Of a stretch of DNA of 32,171 nt, positions 20,501-27,395 are shown piece after piece (within the stretch, counting starts at the first letter, position 1; every line of letters starts with the position of its first letter). The notes below the pieces were generated by a model. The model was not told the DNA's origin. It searched no databases and saw only the letters and a program-made list of their open reading frames with translations. The DNA lies in the NCBI GenBank assembly GCA_020724225.1, contig DYHI01000014.1:1-32171 (forward strand), given 5' to 3'. Position numbers and translations under genes: made by a program. The DNA comes from Candidatus Altimarinus sp. Its GTDB lineage: Bacteria; Patescibacteriota; Gracilibacteria; BD1-5; UBA6164.

Positions 20501-20772
20501 CATGTATTTCAACCTACATTAACTTTTACTTTGGCAACTTTGTCTCTTGTATCTTTTTGAATTTTTGATTTGTATGCTTCTAACCATTTATTTAATAAAT
20601 CCTCATATTCTTTTGTTGAATACTTCTTTTCAGATAGTTCTTTTTCTACCCATTTTTTAATATCTTCTAGTTTTTCTCTTGTTTGTTTTTCTATTTTTTC
20701 AGGAGTATCTCAAGCATTCAGCATATCAAGAGAGGTTTCTATATGCCATTTATTGATTCAAAATAAACTCAT
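17571..20772 (-). CDS. Giant unrecognised membrane-associated protein with a +1 frame disruption
   Basis: Frame 1 runs from ATG at 20772 to TAG at 18088 (894 codons). Frame 2 is open from 18200 to TAA at 17571. Both look coding, so a +1 shift near 18200-18190, in the A-run CTAAAAGAAAG, would rejoin them as about 1,066 residues. No family is recognised. The N-terminal 90 residues are a charged coiled coil. A small beta-rich domain follows (about 120-190; GVFTGKYKKVGDK). A Gly-rich hydrophobic block occupies about 430-480 (GVIVAGIYAGAQVGSVGF, GAIVGGTVATAGMM), with further Gly-rich hydrophobic stretches to about 580. Asn/Thr linkers are near 650. Frame 2 holds two more hydrophobic segments and an Asp/Glu/Asn/Pro-rich tail. 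No signal peptide is visible. The Gly-zipper pattern recalls toxin or pore-forming segments; that is inference. Confidence 0.75.
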
Positions 20773-20804
20773 AAGTTTGTTTTTAATAAAATAATCTTTA
20801 ATAA

Positions 20805-20833
20805 ATTTTATCATATATTTAAAATCAAATCAA
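20805..20833 (-). promoter_or_regulatory. Promoter of the giant gene-protease operon
   Basis: On the minus strand TTGATT (20828-20833) and TAAAAT (20805-20810), spacer 17 bp, with the start codon 32 nt beyond the -10. Confidence 0.6.
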
Positions 20834-20843
20834 TTATTTATTA

Positions 20844-20871
20844 TTGACATAACATCTTATTATCGTATTAA
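20844..20871 (+). promoter_or_regulatory. Likely promoter of ftsX
   Basis: A consensus TTGACA at 20844-20849 and TATTAA at 20866-20871, spacer 16 bp. It is divergent from the giant-gene promoter. A leader of about 58 nt would precede the ATG at 20936. Confidence 0.45.
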
Positions 20872-20935
20872 TATTTTCTTGTAATATTTTTAAAATTTAT
20901 ATAATAATAGAAATTAGTTTTTAATACTTCTATAA

Positions 20936-21838
20936 ATGTTCACTCGTATTTTAAAATATTCACTAAAAAATATACTTAGAAATAAATTTCTATCTATTTC
21001 TTCTGTTTTAGTTTTAACTCTACTTATGTTTTTTATAAACATACTTTTAGTTGTTCATAATATCAGTTTTAAATTGATTGATTCAATTAATTCAAAGCTT
21101 AGTATTTCACTTTATTTAAAAGATTGATACGATAAAAATTCTTTAGAAGTAATTGATCTTATGAAAGATATTCAAAGTACTTCATCTTCAATTAAAGCAA
21201 TTTATAAGACAAAAGATGAATTATTGGAAGAATTAAAAGAAAAAGATCCAAAACTAGTTTGAATACTTGAAAAAGAAAATCCACTTCCAAACACTATCTT
21301 GGTTTCAAATATAGCTCTTAATGAATATTCAACTTTAAATTGAAATATTTGAAAGAAACTGTATTTGCTAGATAATTGAAATAAATGAGATAAGAATCAA
21401 AATTTTGCAGATTATAAGGCTCAGTATGAAAGAATTGAAAGAGTAATTATGATTTTGGATGCACTTAGGTTATGACTGTATGTTATTATTGCAATATTTT
21501 TACTTTCTATATCTGTTATAGTTTACTCTGTTATTTGAAATTTTATATATTATTATAGGGATGAAATATATATAACTAAATTAGTATGATGAAATAATAT
21601 ATTTATATATTGACCATTCAGTCTTCAATGAATTATTTATTCATTTATATCATTTATTTTCGCTACAATATTTTTTCTATTATTGGTAAGCAATATTAAT
21701 TTCATATTTTCATTAGAACATTCATTTGACTTTTTATTTAATAATTTCTACTTAATATTTTTTGTGGAGTTAATTATTTTTATAATTATAGGGGCATTAA
21801 GCGGATACTTTTCATCTAAAAAATACATAAATAACTAG
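20936..21838 (+). CDS. ftsX: Cell division protein FtsX
   Basis: 300 residues, family length. FtsX is the membrane subunit of the FtsEX complex, which activates peptidoglycan hydrolases at the septum. The N-terminus is LKYSLKNILRNKFLSISSVL, typical of the short cytoplasmic helix before TM1 (about 20-42). The extracellular loop has the family's LEKENPLPNTILV (about 115-127). TM2 is at about 180-200, followed by the family's RDEIYITKLVGG (about 213), then TM3 (about 230-255) and TM4 (about 275-295). ftsE is not adjacent, although the two are often paired. Stop is TAG. Confidence 0.93.
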
Positions 21839-21895
21839 ATTTAATGGCTATTTTTAGCTATTTATATAAAAATTTAAAAAAAGTTAAAAAAATAT

Positions 21896-21923
21896 TTGCA
21901 TTAATTAAAAAATTTTATATAAT
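21896..21923 (+). promoter_or_regulatory. Promoter of the tRNA-Asp/tRNA-Ala transcript
   Basis: TTGCAT at 21896-21901 and a perfect TATAAT at 21918-21923, spacer 16 bp, 41 nt before the tRNA. A GC-rich box, GCCTCGC, follows the -10, as in stringent-type discriminators. Confidence 0.5.
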
Positions 21924-21964
21924 TTGCCTCGCTTAATTACTTTAAGCAATAATTGTTTTTGCAT

Positions 21965-22042
21965 GGGGGTGTAGCTCAGCTGGTTTAGAGCGCAGCACTG
22001 TCACTGCTGAGGTCGCGGGTTCGAACCCCGTCACTCCCGCCA
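21965..22042 (+). tRNA. tRNA-Asp (GTC)
   Basis: Full cloverleaf. The acceptor GGGGGTG pairs with CACTCCC, the anticodon stem CAGCA/TGCTG frames the loop CTGTCAC (anticodon GTC), and the T loop is TTCGAAC. The discriminator is G and the CCA end is encoded. Confidence 0.95.
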
Positions 22043-22056
22043 TAAAAACAGTTTTT

Positions 22057-22133
22057 GGGGCCTTAGCTCAGTTGGCTAGAGCGCCTGCTTTGCACGCAGG
22101 AGGTCAAGGGTTCGACTCCCTTAGGCTCCACCA
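22057..22133 (+). tRNA. tRNA-Ala (TGC)
   Basis: The acceptor GGGGCCT pairs with AGGCTCC, including the G3-T70 pair that identifies alanine tRNA. The anticodon stem CCTGC/GCAGG frames TTTGCAC (anticodon TGC). CCA is encoded. It lies 14 nt after tRNA-Asp, so they share a transcript. Confidence 0.95.
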
Positions 22134-22168
22134 TTTAAAGTGATGCTTTATTTTTTTATTTAGAGACT

Positions 22169-22381
22169 ATGACTGGGTGTGGTAAAAGACCAAGAAGATT
22201 AAATTATGCTGTTAATAAAATGTCAACTAAAAGTTGAAGTAAAGTTTTTAATGCTGCAAAAGCATATAAAAAATTATTACAAAGAGTTGAATTTGAATGA
22301 CAAACTAAATGGTTAAGTAATGCTTTGGAATTTGCTAAAGCAAAATTGAAAAAATATTGAATAAATCCTAACAAAATATAG
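22169..22381 (+). CDS. Small basic protein upstream of tuf (unrecognised)
   Basis: 70 residues, beginning MTGCGKRPRRLNYAVNK. It is strongly basic (about 20 Lys/Arg against three Glu), with a helical Lys/Ala/Leu-rich centre (FNAAKAYKKLLQRVEF) and the end KKYGINPNKI. Composition and place in a tRNA/ribosomal-protein block suggest an RNA-binding or ribosome-associated protein. I tried to see bS21, bL34 and bTHX in it and could not. It is followed after 1 nt by another basic ORF. Glycines at residues 23, 44 and 64 are TGA, so the standard code breaks it. Confidence 0.65.
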
Positions 22382-22382
22382 T

Positions 22383-22469
22383 ATGGCTAGATTGACTTGA
22401 CATGCACACAGAAAACTTAGAAGAGTTCTTAAAAATATTGAAAAAAAAGTAAGAAAGAAAGTTTCTTAA
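22383..22469 (+). CDS. 28-residue basic microprotein upstream of tuf
   Basis: The sequence starts MARLTGHAHRKLRRVLK and ends KKVRKKVS, with 11 Lys/Arg and 2 His in 28 residues and a single TGA glycine. The ATG lies 1 nt after the stop of the 70-residue ORF, which suggests coupled translation. It has the composition of the smallest ribosomal proteins but matches none I know. It could be a chance ORF; the spacing and the basic character argue for a real gene. Confidence 0.45.
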
Positions 22470-22546
22470 ATTTTTTGTTTTTTTAAAGTTTTTAATATAA
22501 TTAAAAAACTTATTATAATATATTTTATTTTATTATTTTTATTATT

Positions 22547-23734
22547 ATGGCTTTTGATAGATCTAAACCACATATTAATATTGGTACAATTGGTCATGTA
22601 GATCATGGTAAAACTACTACTACTGCTGCTATATCTGCTGTTTTAAATGCAAAATATTGAACTTGAGAAGTTACTGCTTTTGATAAAATTGATTCTGCTC
22701 CAGAAGAAAGAGCAAGATGAATTACTATCAATACTGCTCATATTGAATATGAAACAGCTACAAGACATTATGCTCATGTAGATTGTCCTTGACATGCTGA
22801 TTATGTTAAAAACATGATTACTGGTGCTGCTCAAATGGATGCAGGTATATTAATTGTAGCTGCTACTGATGGACCTATGGCACAAACTAGAGAACATATA
22901 TTATTATCTAGACAAGTTTGAGTTCCATACATAGTTGTTTTCTTAAACAAATGTGATATGGTTGATGATCCAGAAATGTTAGAATTAGTTGAAATGGAAA
23001 TCAGAGACTTATTAAATAAATACGAATTCCCTGGAGATACTACTCCAATTATAAGAGGTTCTTGATTAGCTGCTTTAAATAATCCAAAAGATTTTGAATG
23101 AGCTGCTAAACCAATACTTGACTTATTTGATGCTATAGAAAAATGGGTACCAGTTCCTGAAAGAGCTTTAGATAAACCATTTTTGATGCCTATCGAAGAT
23201 GTTTTCTCTATTAAAGGTAGAGGTACTGTAGTTACTGGTAAAATTGAACAATGAGTAATTAAAGTAGGTGAAGATGTAGAAGTAGTTGGTATCAGAGATA
23301 CAAGAAAAACTACTGTAACATGAGTTGAAATGTTCCATAAACTATTAGAACAAGGTCAAGCTTGAGATAATGCTTGATTACTTCTAAGAGGTATTGAAAG
23401 AGATGATGTTGAAAGAGGTCAAGTTCTTGCTAAACCAGGATCTATTAAACCTCATACTGTATTTGAATCTGAAGTATATGTACTTACAAAAGATGAATGA
23501 GGAAGACATACTCCTTTCTTTAAATGATATAAACCACAATTTTACTTCAGAACTACTGATGTAACAGGTGATATTGAATTACCTGCATGAGTAGAAATGG
23601 TTATGCCAGGTGATAATATCAAAATGACTGTTACTCTTCAATCTCCAATCGCTATGGCTGAATGATTAAGATTTGCGATAAGAGAAGGTGGTAGAACTGT
23701 TGGTTCATGAGTTGTTGCAAAAATAATAAAATAA
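22547..23734 (+). CDS. tuf: Elongation factor Tu
   Basis: 395 residues, full length. It delivers aminoacyl-tRNA to the ribosomal A site with GTP. G1 [10 protein letters not shown]2 [13 protein letters not shown]3 [13 protein letters not shown]4 NKCDMVD and G5 near GSGLAAL are all present, and domains II and III follow with [11 protein letters not shown] and [18 protein letters not shown]. The G3 glycine and the glycine of RGITI are TGA, which is the clearest proof of the code in this window. By hand count 16 of 39 glycines are TGA and 23 are GGT/GGA. rpsJ follows, keeping the common tuf-rpsJ order; fusA, rpsG and rpsL are not upstream. Confidence 0.99.
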
Positions 23735-23746
23735 TAAAATCTGATA

Positions 23747-23775
23747 TCAAGCCTTTCTTAAAAGGAAGGGCTTGA
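23747..23775 (+). terminator. Hairpin after tuf, possibly an attenuator or processing site
   Basis: TCAAGCC (23747-23753) pairs with GGCTTGA (23769-23775) and the stem extends through TTTC/GGAA. No strong T-tract follows, so it may reduce rather than end transcription into rpsJ. Confidence 0.5.
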
Positions 23776-23810
23776 AATTTAGCTTATATTAAAATTTTAT
23801 TAATACTATA

Positions 23811-24128
23811 ATGACTAAAAAGAATACTCAAAAGATAAGAATAAGTGTAAAATCTTTTGATCATAGATTATTAGATGAAGCTGTAAAAAAAATTGTAACT
23901 ATAGCTAAAGATTCTTGAGCTTTAGTTGTTTGACCAGTTCCATTACCAACAAGAATTGAAAAAATTACTGTTAATAGATCTACATTTGTAAACAAAGATG
24001 CAAGAGAACAATTTGAAATAAGAAGACATAAGAGAATTGTAGATATTCAAGAACCTACTCCAAAAACTTTGGAGATGCTTCAAGATATCAGTATACCTAG
24101 CTGAGTAGGTATTGAGATAAAAGCATAA
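23811..24128 (+). CDS. rpsJ: Ribosomal protein uS10
   Basis: 105 residues, the usual length. S10 is a small-subunit head protein and also a NusB partner in antitermination. Recognisable segments are [40 protein letters not shown] and [14 protein letters not shown], with the hydrophobic C-terminal strand (SGVGIEIKA). It lies 76 nt after tuf. The rest of the S10 operon (rplC onward) is absent here; rpmB follows instead. Confidence 0.97.
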
Positions 24129-24135
24129 ATTTAAA

Positions 24136-24220
24136 TCTTCAATTATGAATTACGAATTACGGGTAATTGAAGATAGTAAAAAATTATATTCGTAATTCGT
24201 AATTTTTTAATTCGTAATTG
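24136..24220. repeat. Overlapping inverted repeats in the rpsJ-rpmB spacer
   Basis: A perfect 10-bp stem, TCTTCAATTA (24136-24145)/TAATTGAAGA (24164-24173), crosses a perfect 13-bp stem, AATTACGAATTAC (24148-24160)/GTAATTCGTAATT (24192-24204). A third TAATTCGTAATTG unit lies at 24210-24220. The stems interlock, so only one forms unless there is a pseudoknot. Confidence 0.7.
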
Positions 24221-24226
24221 AATAAA

Positions 24227-24424
24227 ATGTCTAGAATTTGTGAAGTAACTTGAAAAAGAACAAGAGTTTGAAATAACAGAAGTCACTCAATGAGGGCTAC
24301 AAAAAGAAAATTTTACCCAAATCTTTTTTATAAAAATATAAAAGATCCTGAAACTGGACTAGTTTATAGAATTAGAGTTTCTGCTTCTTGAATCAGAACT
24401 TTAAAGAAAAAAGGTATAATTTAA
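24227..24424 (+). CDS. rpmB: Ribosomal protein bL28
   Basis: 65 residues. It has SRICEVTGKRTRVGNNRSHS, then RATKRKFYPNLF and the C-terminal strand YRIRVSASGIRTLKKKGI, the complete bL28 pattern. The two CxxC zinc motifs of some bL28 proteins are absent (one Cys only). Position inside a tRNA/ribosomal block fits. Stop TAA. Confidence 0.97.
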
Positions 24425-24465
24425 TAGTAAAAAGTTACAATAAATTGTGACTTTCTACTAATTTT

Positions 24466-24552
24466 GCCCAGGTGGTGGAATCGGTAGACACGCAGGACTT
24501 AAAATCCTGTTCCTTCATCGGAGTGCGGGTTCGATTCCCGCCCTGGGCACCA
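24466..24552 (+). tRNA. tRNA-Leu (TAA)
   Basis: An 87-nt class II tRNA. The acceptor GCCCAGG pairs with CCTGGGC. The anticodon stem CAGGA/TCCTG frames CTTAAAA (anticodon TAA). It has a long variable arm (about TTCCTTCATCGGAG), T loop TTCGATT, and encoded CCA. Confidence 0.95.
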
Positions 24553-24564
24553 TATATAAATACT

Positions 24565-24640
24565 AGTGAATAATGAATAAAGAATAGAGAATAATTTTAG
24601 TTGATTTTCATTAATTATTCACTATTCACTATTACCTATT
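24565..24640. repeat. Imperfect palindrome of short tandem units between tRNA-Leu and rpsP
   Basis: 24565-24578 and 24617-24630 are complementary over 14 bp with one mismatch. Each arm continues as short repeats of the GAATA/TATTC type. It may process or end the tRNA transcript. It shares its design, not its exact sequence, with 12272 and 24136. Confidence 0.6.
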
Positions 24641-24654
24641 AATTAATTGATATT

Positions 24655-24894
24655 ATGTTAAAAATAAGATTAGCTAGAGCTTGAAAAAGAAACACTCCTT
24701 TTTATAAAGTAGTTTTAACTGAGCATTCAGCTCCTTCTAAAACTTGATTTAAAGAAGTTTTAGGATTTTATAATCCTATGTCAAAAGAATTTAAAATCAA
24801 CGATTTAGATAAAGTAAAAAAATACTTATCTACTTGAACTCAATTTTCTCCTAGAGTTGAAAAACTTATGAAAGATAATAATTTATCTGCTTAA
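24655..24894 (+). CDS. rpsP: Ribosomal protein bS16
   Basis: 79 residues. MLKIRLARAGKRNTPFYKVV is the universal S16 opening, followed by GFYNPMSKEFKINDLDKVKK and YLSTGTQFSPRVEKLMK. It binds 16S rRNA during 30S assembly. KhpA follows, as rpsP-khpA is a common bacterial pair, although a terminator hairpin stands between them here. Confidence 0.97.
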
Positions 24895-24901
24895 ATTTCT
24901 T

Positions 24902-24936
24902 AATCCTTCTTTATTATATCGAAGGATTATTTTATT
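24902..24936 (+). terminator. Terminator between rpsP and the KH-domain gene
   Basis: An 8-bp stem, AATCCTTC (24902-24909)/GAAGGATT (24921-24928), then ATTTTATT. The tail is weak, so some read-through into the next gene is likely. Confidence 0.7.
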
Positions 24937-24952
24937 ATATAAATAGTTTATC

Positions 24953-25189
24953 ATGCAAGAACTTGAATTTTTACAATATTTAATAGAAAATATAGTTACA
25001 AATAAAGATGATATTAAAATTGAAAGAAAAGAAGATGAATTATGAATTTTGTTAACACTTTCAGTTAATAAGGAAGATATGTGAATTATTATTTGAAAAG
25101 GAGGAAGTACAATAAATTCAATTAGGTCAATAATGAGGCTTGTTTGAATGAAGTTAAACAAAAGAGTAAATGTAAAAGTTTTAGATTAA
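24953..25189 (+). CDS. khpA: KH-domain RNA-binding protein KhpA
   Basis: 78 residues, the usual KhpA size. The type II KH core GIIIGKGGSTINSIRSIMRL (about residues 44-63) has the GxxG loop intact (GKGG). A family-like LEFLQYLIENIVTNKDDI precedes it. KhpA binds RNA, often with KhpB, and influences cell size and translation. Placement directly after rpsP is the normal one. Confidence 0.93.
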
Positions 25190-25202
25190 TAATTTTTATA
25201 TT

Positions 25203-25628
25203 ATGGTTATAGAAGTTACATATGCCAATGAATCATCATCAGTATTTTGAAGTGTTTTAGATTTAGGAGAATTTCTTCTTTTAGCTATTTCTATATTTGT
25301 ACTTTTTGCTTCAGTTTTTTCTGTACTTTTTATATTGCGGGGGTGAGTACTTCTTGTCCTTTCATGATGAAAAGATGAAAAAATTAAACCTGCAATAAAT
25401 ACAATTAGATATGCATTTATAGGTTTGGTAGTCACAGTTGCAACTATATTTTTGTTTCCAATTTTTTGAAGATTACTTTGACTTGATGTAAAAAAATATG
25501 CAGAGCCTAAAGCTATTTTTTCAAAAATTGAAGAAATTTGATCAAAAGTTTTTTGAAGTTCTTCATCTTGAAATTGATCATCAGATATAAATAAATTAAA
25601 TGAGGAAGATTTTATAAATTCACTATAA
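25203..25628 (+). CDS. VirB2/TrbC-like small membrane protein
   Basis: 141 residues with two transmembrane helices (about 20-48 and 70-92) linked by a short charged loop, RGGVLLVLSGGKDEKIKPAI. The order hydrophobic helix, Ser-Gly-Gly, Asp/Glu-Glu-Lys-Ile, then a second helix beginning YAFIGLVV is that of the TrbC/VirB2-like proteins common in CPR genomes. The C-terminal tail is Ser/Gly-rich and then acidic. It could be a pilin-like or membrane scaffold protein; no other type IV secretion gene is in the window. A start at 25203 leaves 13 nt after khpA. Confidence 0.6.
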
Positions 25629-25664
25629 CAAAATAAAAACGGATTTATTCCGTTTTTATTTTGT
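25629..25664. terminator. Bidirectional terminator between convergent genes
   Basis: A perfect 14-bp stem, 25630-25643/25649-25662, with a 5-nt loop and A and T tracts on both flanks. It begins at the stop of the VirB2-like gene, and the stop of the opposite gene (25656) lies inside the stem. Confidence 0.9.
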
Positions 25665-26066
25665 TTTTCAAAAAATATAATAATTCCATTTTTCAAAATT
25701 TGTCATTTGTTCTATTATATCATTTTCTTTTTTAATTTGATTTAGTATATTTTTTTCATAGTTAATCATAGAATTAGGATCTGTAAATTTTTTATATTTT
25801 TTTTCATCTGTTAAATAAACAACTTTTTCATCTTTATTTTTTAATCACTGTTCTTGTTTAAGAAGTTTATTTTTATAACTTTTTGTATTTTTATAATCAA
25901 TTAAATCCTCAGCTTTTTCTATACTTTCACTAATCTCTGAATTTAATCTAGATATTTCCTCTATATGCGAATTTATTTTATACTCTTTATATTTATAACT
26001 AGATATTAGATATATCATATAAAATAGTATAAAAATTATTACTAAAAATATATATTGTTTTTTCAT
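25656..26066 (-). CDS. FtsB/DivIC-like septum formation initiator
   Basis: 136 residues. One N-terminal transmembrane helix (about 5-25) precedes a coiled coil (about 32-58; IEEISRLNSEISESIEKAE). The segment KQEQGLKNKDEKVVYL (about 70-85) matches the family's short motif after the coiled coil (xLGLxxxxExVV-L). This architecture belongs to FtsB/DivIC, divisome proteins that bridge FtsQ and FtsL. The C-terminal extension ends KWNYYIFGKTK; its last Gly is TGA. A generic coiled-coil membrane protein is the alternative. Confidence 0.65.
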
Positions 26067-26113
26067 ATTTTCCGATTAAAATTACATTAATTATTTTTAT
26101 TACTCATATTATA

Positions 26114-27394
26114 ATGAAAAAAATAAAAAATAAATTTATATTTATAATACTTTCTTTAATTGTATTAGTTTTGTGATTACAAGTGTATTCTTCAAGTAAT
26201 CATATTGATACAAATTCTTATGCATTACTGATAAGTTGAACTTGATATATAGATAATGACTTATTAAAATTTAAAAAAAGACAGATAATTAATGTTTGAT
26301 CTACTATAAAAACTGTATGAGAAGATAGTGTTGTAGTTATTGAATGGTGAGATAATAGTATAACAAGACTTTGATGAAATTCAGAAGTTAATATAGTAGA
26401 AAATTATGTTTCCTCTGATTTAACAAAACTTCAATTCTCATTTAAATTAGTTACATGAAAAACATGGACACACTTAGTATCTATTTTCGGTAAAGATTCA
26501 TATTTTAAACAGTATATCGATGATGTAGAAGCATGAGTAAGATGAACAGTATTTGAAGTAAATAAAGAAAAAGATTATATTATCGTTCAAGATCATGAAG
26601 TAACTTTAAAAAATTTAAAAAATCAAAATGAAATAATTGTATGAGAAAAAAAACCTGTATCTATAAAAACTTTTTCATTTATTGAATTGCAACAATATTT
26701 AAATAATCTAAAAAATAATGCATGGGAAGAATTAAATAAAAAATTGGATAAAGAGCTAATACTAAAACTACAATCATCAATAAATAAGTTACATAGTAAT
26801 AATCCTATAAATTCAATAATTGGGTTATTTTCAGATAAACAAGATATACTAAATTCTTTAAAGAATTGAGATAATATAGACGAAATAAAACTAAAGATAT
26901 CTAAACTAAACGAATCTGAAAAAGTTAAAATTTTTAATGAAATTTTTACCAAGTACCAAGGTTTAAATTTTTTATCTGTAAATGACGAAAATTATGATAA
27001 AAAACTCTATTATAAAGAAGCTTTGTTACAATCATCAACAAATGCTGAAAATACATCTAGTTTAGTTAAAAATACTTTATATGATATAAATGATATTATT
27101 GAATCAAATAATTTGATGAAATTAACTGATTCTGTTAAAGTTTTAGCTAATCATAAAGAACTTGTTAAAGAATTAAATATTGATTTTAATAAGTATGTCA
27201 ATTTATCTTTAGTTCCAGATTGATTAAAAGAAAGTATGATTAATTCACTAACTCCATTAAAAGATATATTGAATATAAATCTTGATTTGTCTTCCTTAAA
27301 ATCATTAGATTGAGCAGTTAAGTGAAAAATCAATGAATTTTTAGATGAAAATGTAGGATGACTTATAGATTCTATTAAAAACTTAAAAAAATAG
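26114..27394 (+). CDS. FecR-domain membrane/secreted protein
   Basis: 426 residues. An N-terminal hydrophobic segment (about 7-27) acts as signal anchor or signal peptide. The FecR domain follows: DSVVVIEWGDNSITRLGGNS (about 75-95), a Trp-containing strand and the hallmark EAGVRGTVFEVN (about 137-148). The remainder (about 190-420) is helical, Leu/Asn/Lys-rich and unrecognised. In other bacteria FecR domains pair with CHASE2-cyclase or sigma/anti-sigma systems at the surface. The cyclase gene starts 1 nt after this stop, so this is probably its ligand or sensor partner. Confidence 0.85.
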
Positions 27395-27395
27395 T

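Noticed and set aside
24617-24640. Possible CRISPR-like tandem repeat
   Set aside because: Units are only 6-8 nt, lack spacers and form a hairpin; no cas gene is present. I saw no CRISPR array in the window.
25196-25696. 166-codon minus-strand ORF
   Set aside because: Antisense to the VirB2-like gene and running through its terminator; the plus-strand product has two sensible membrane helices.
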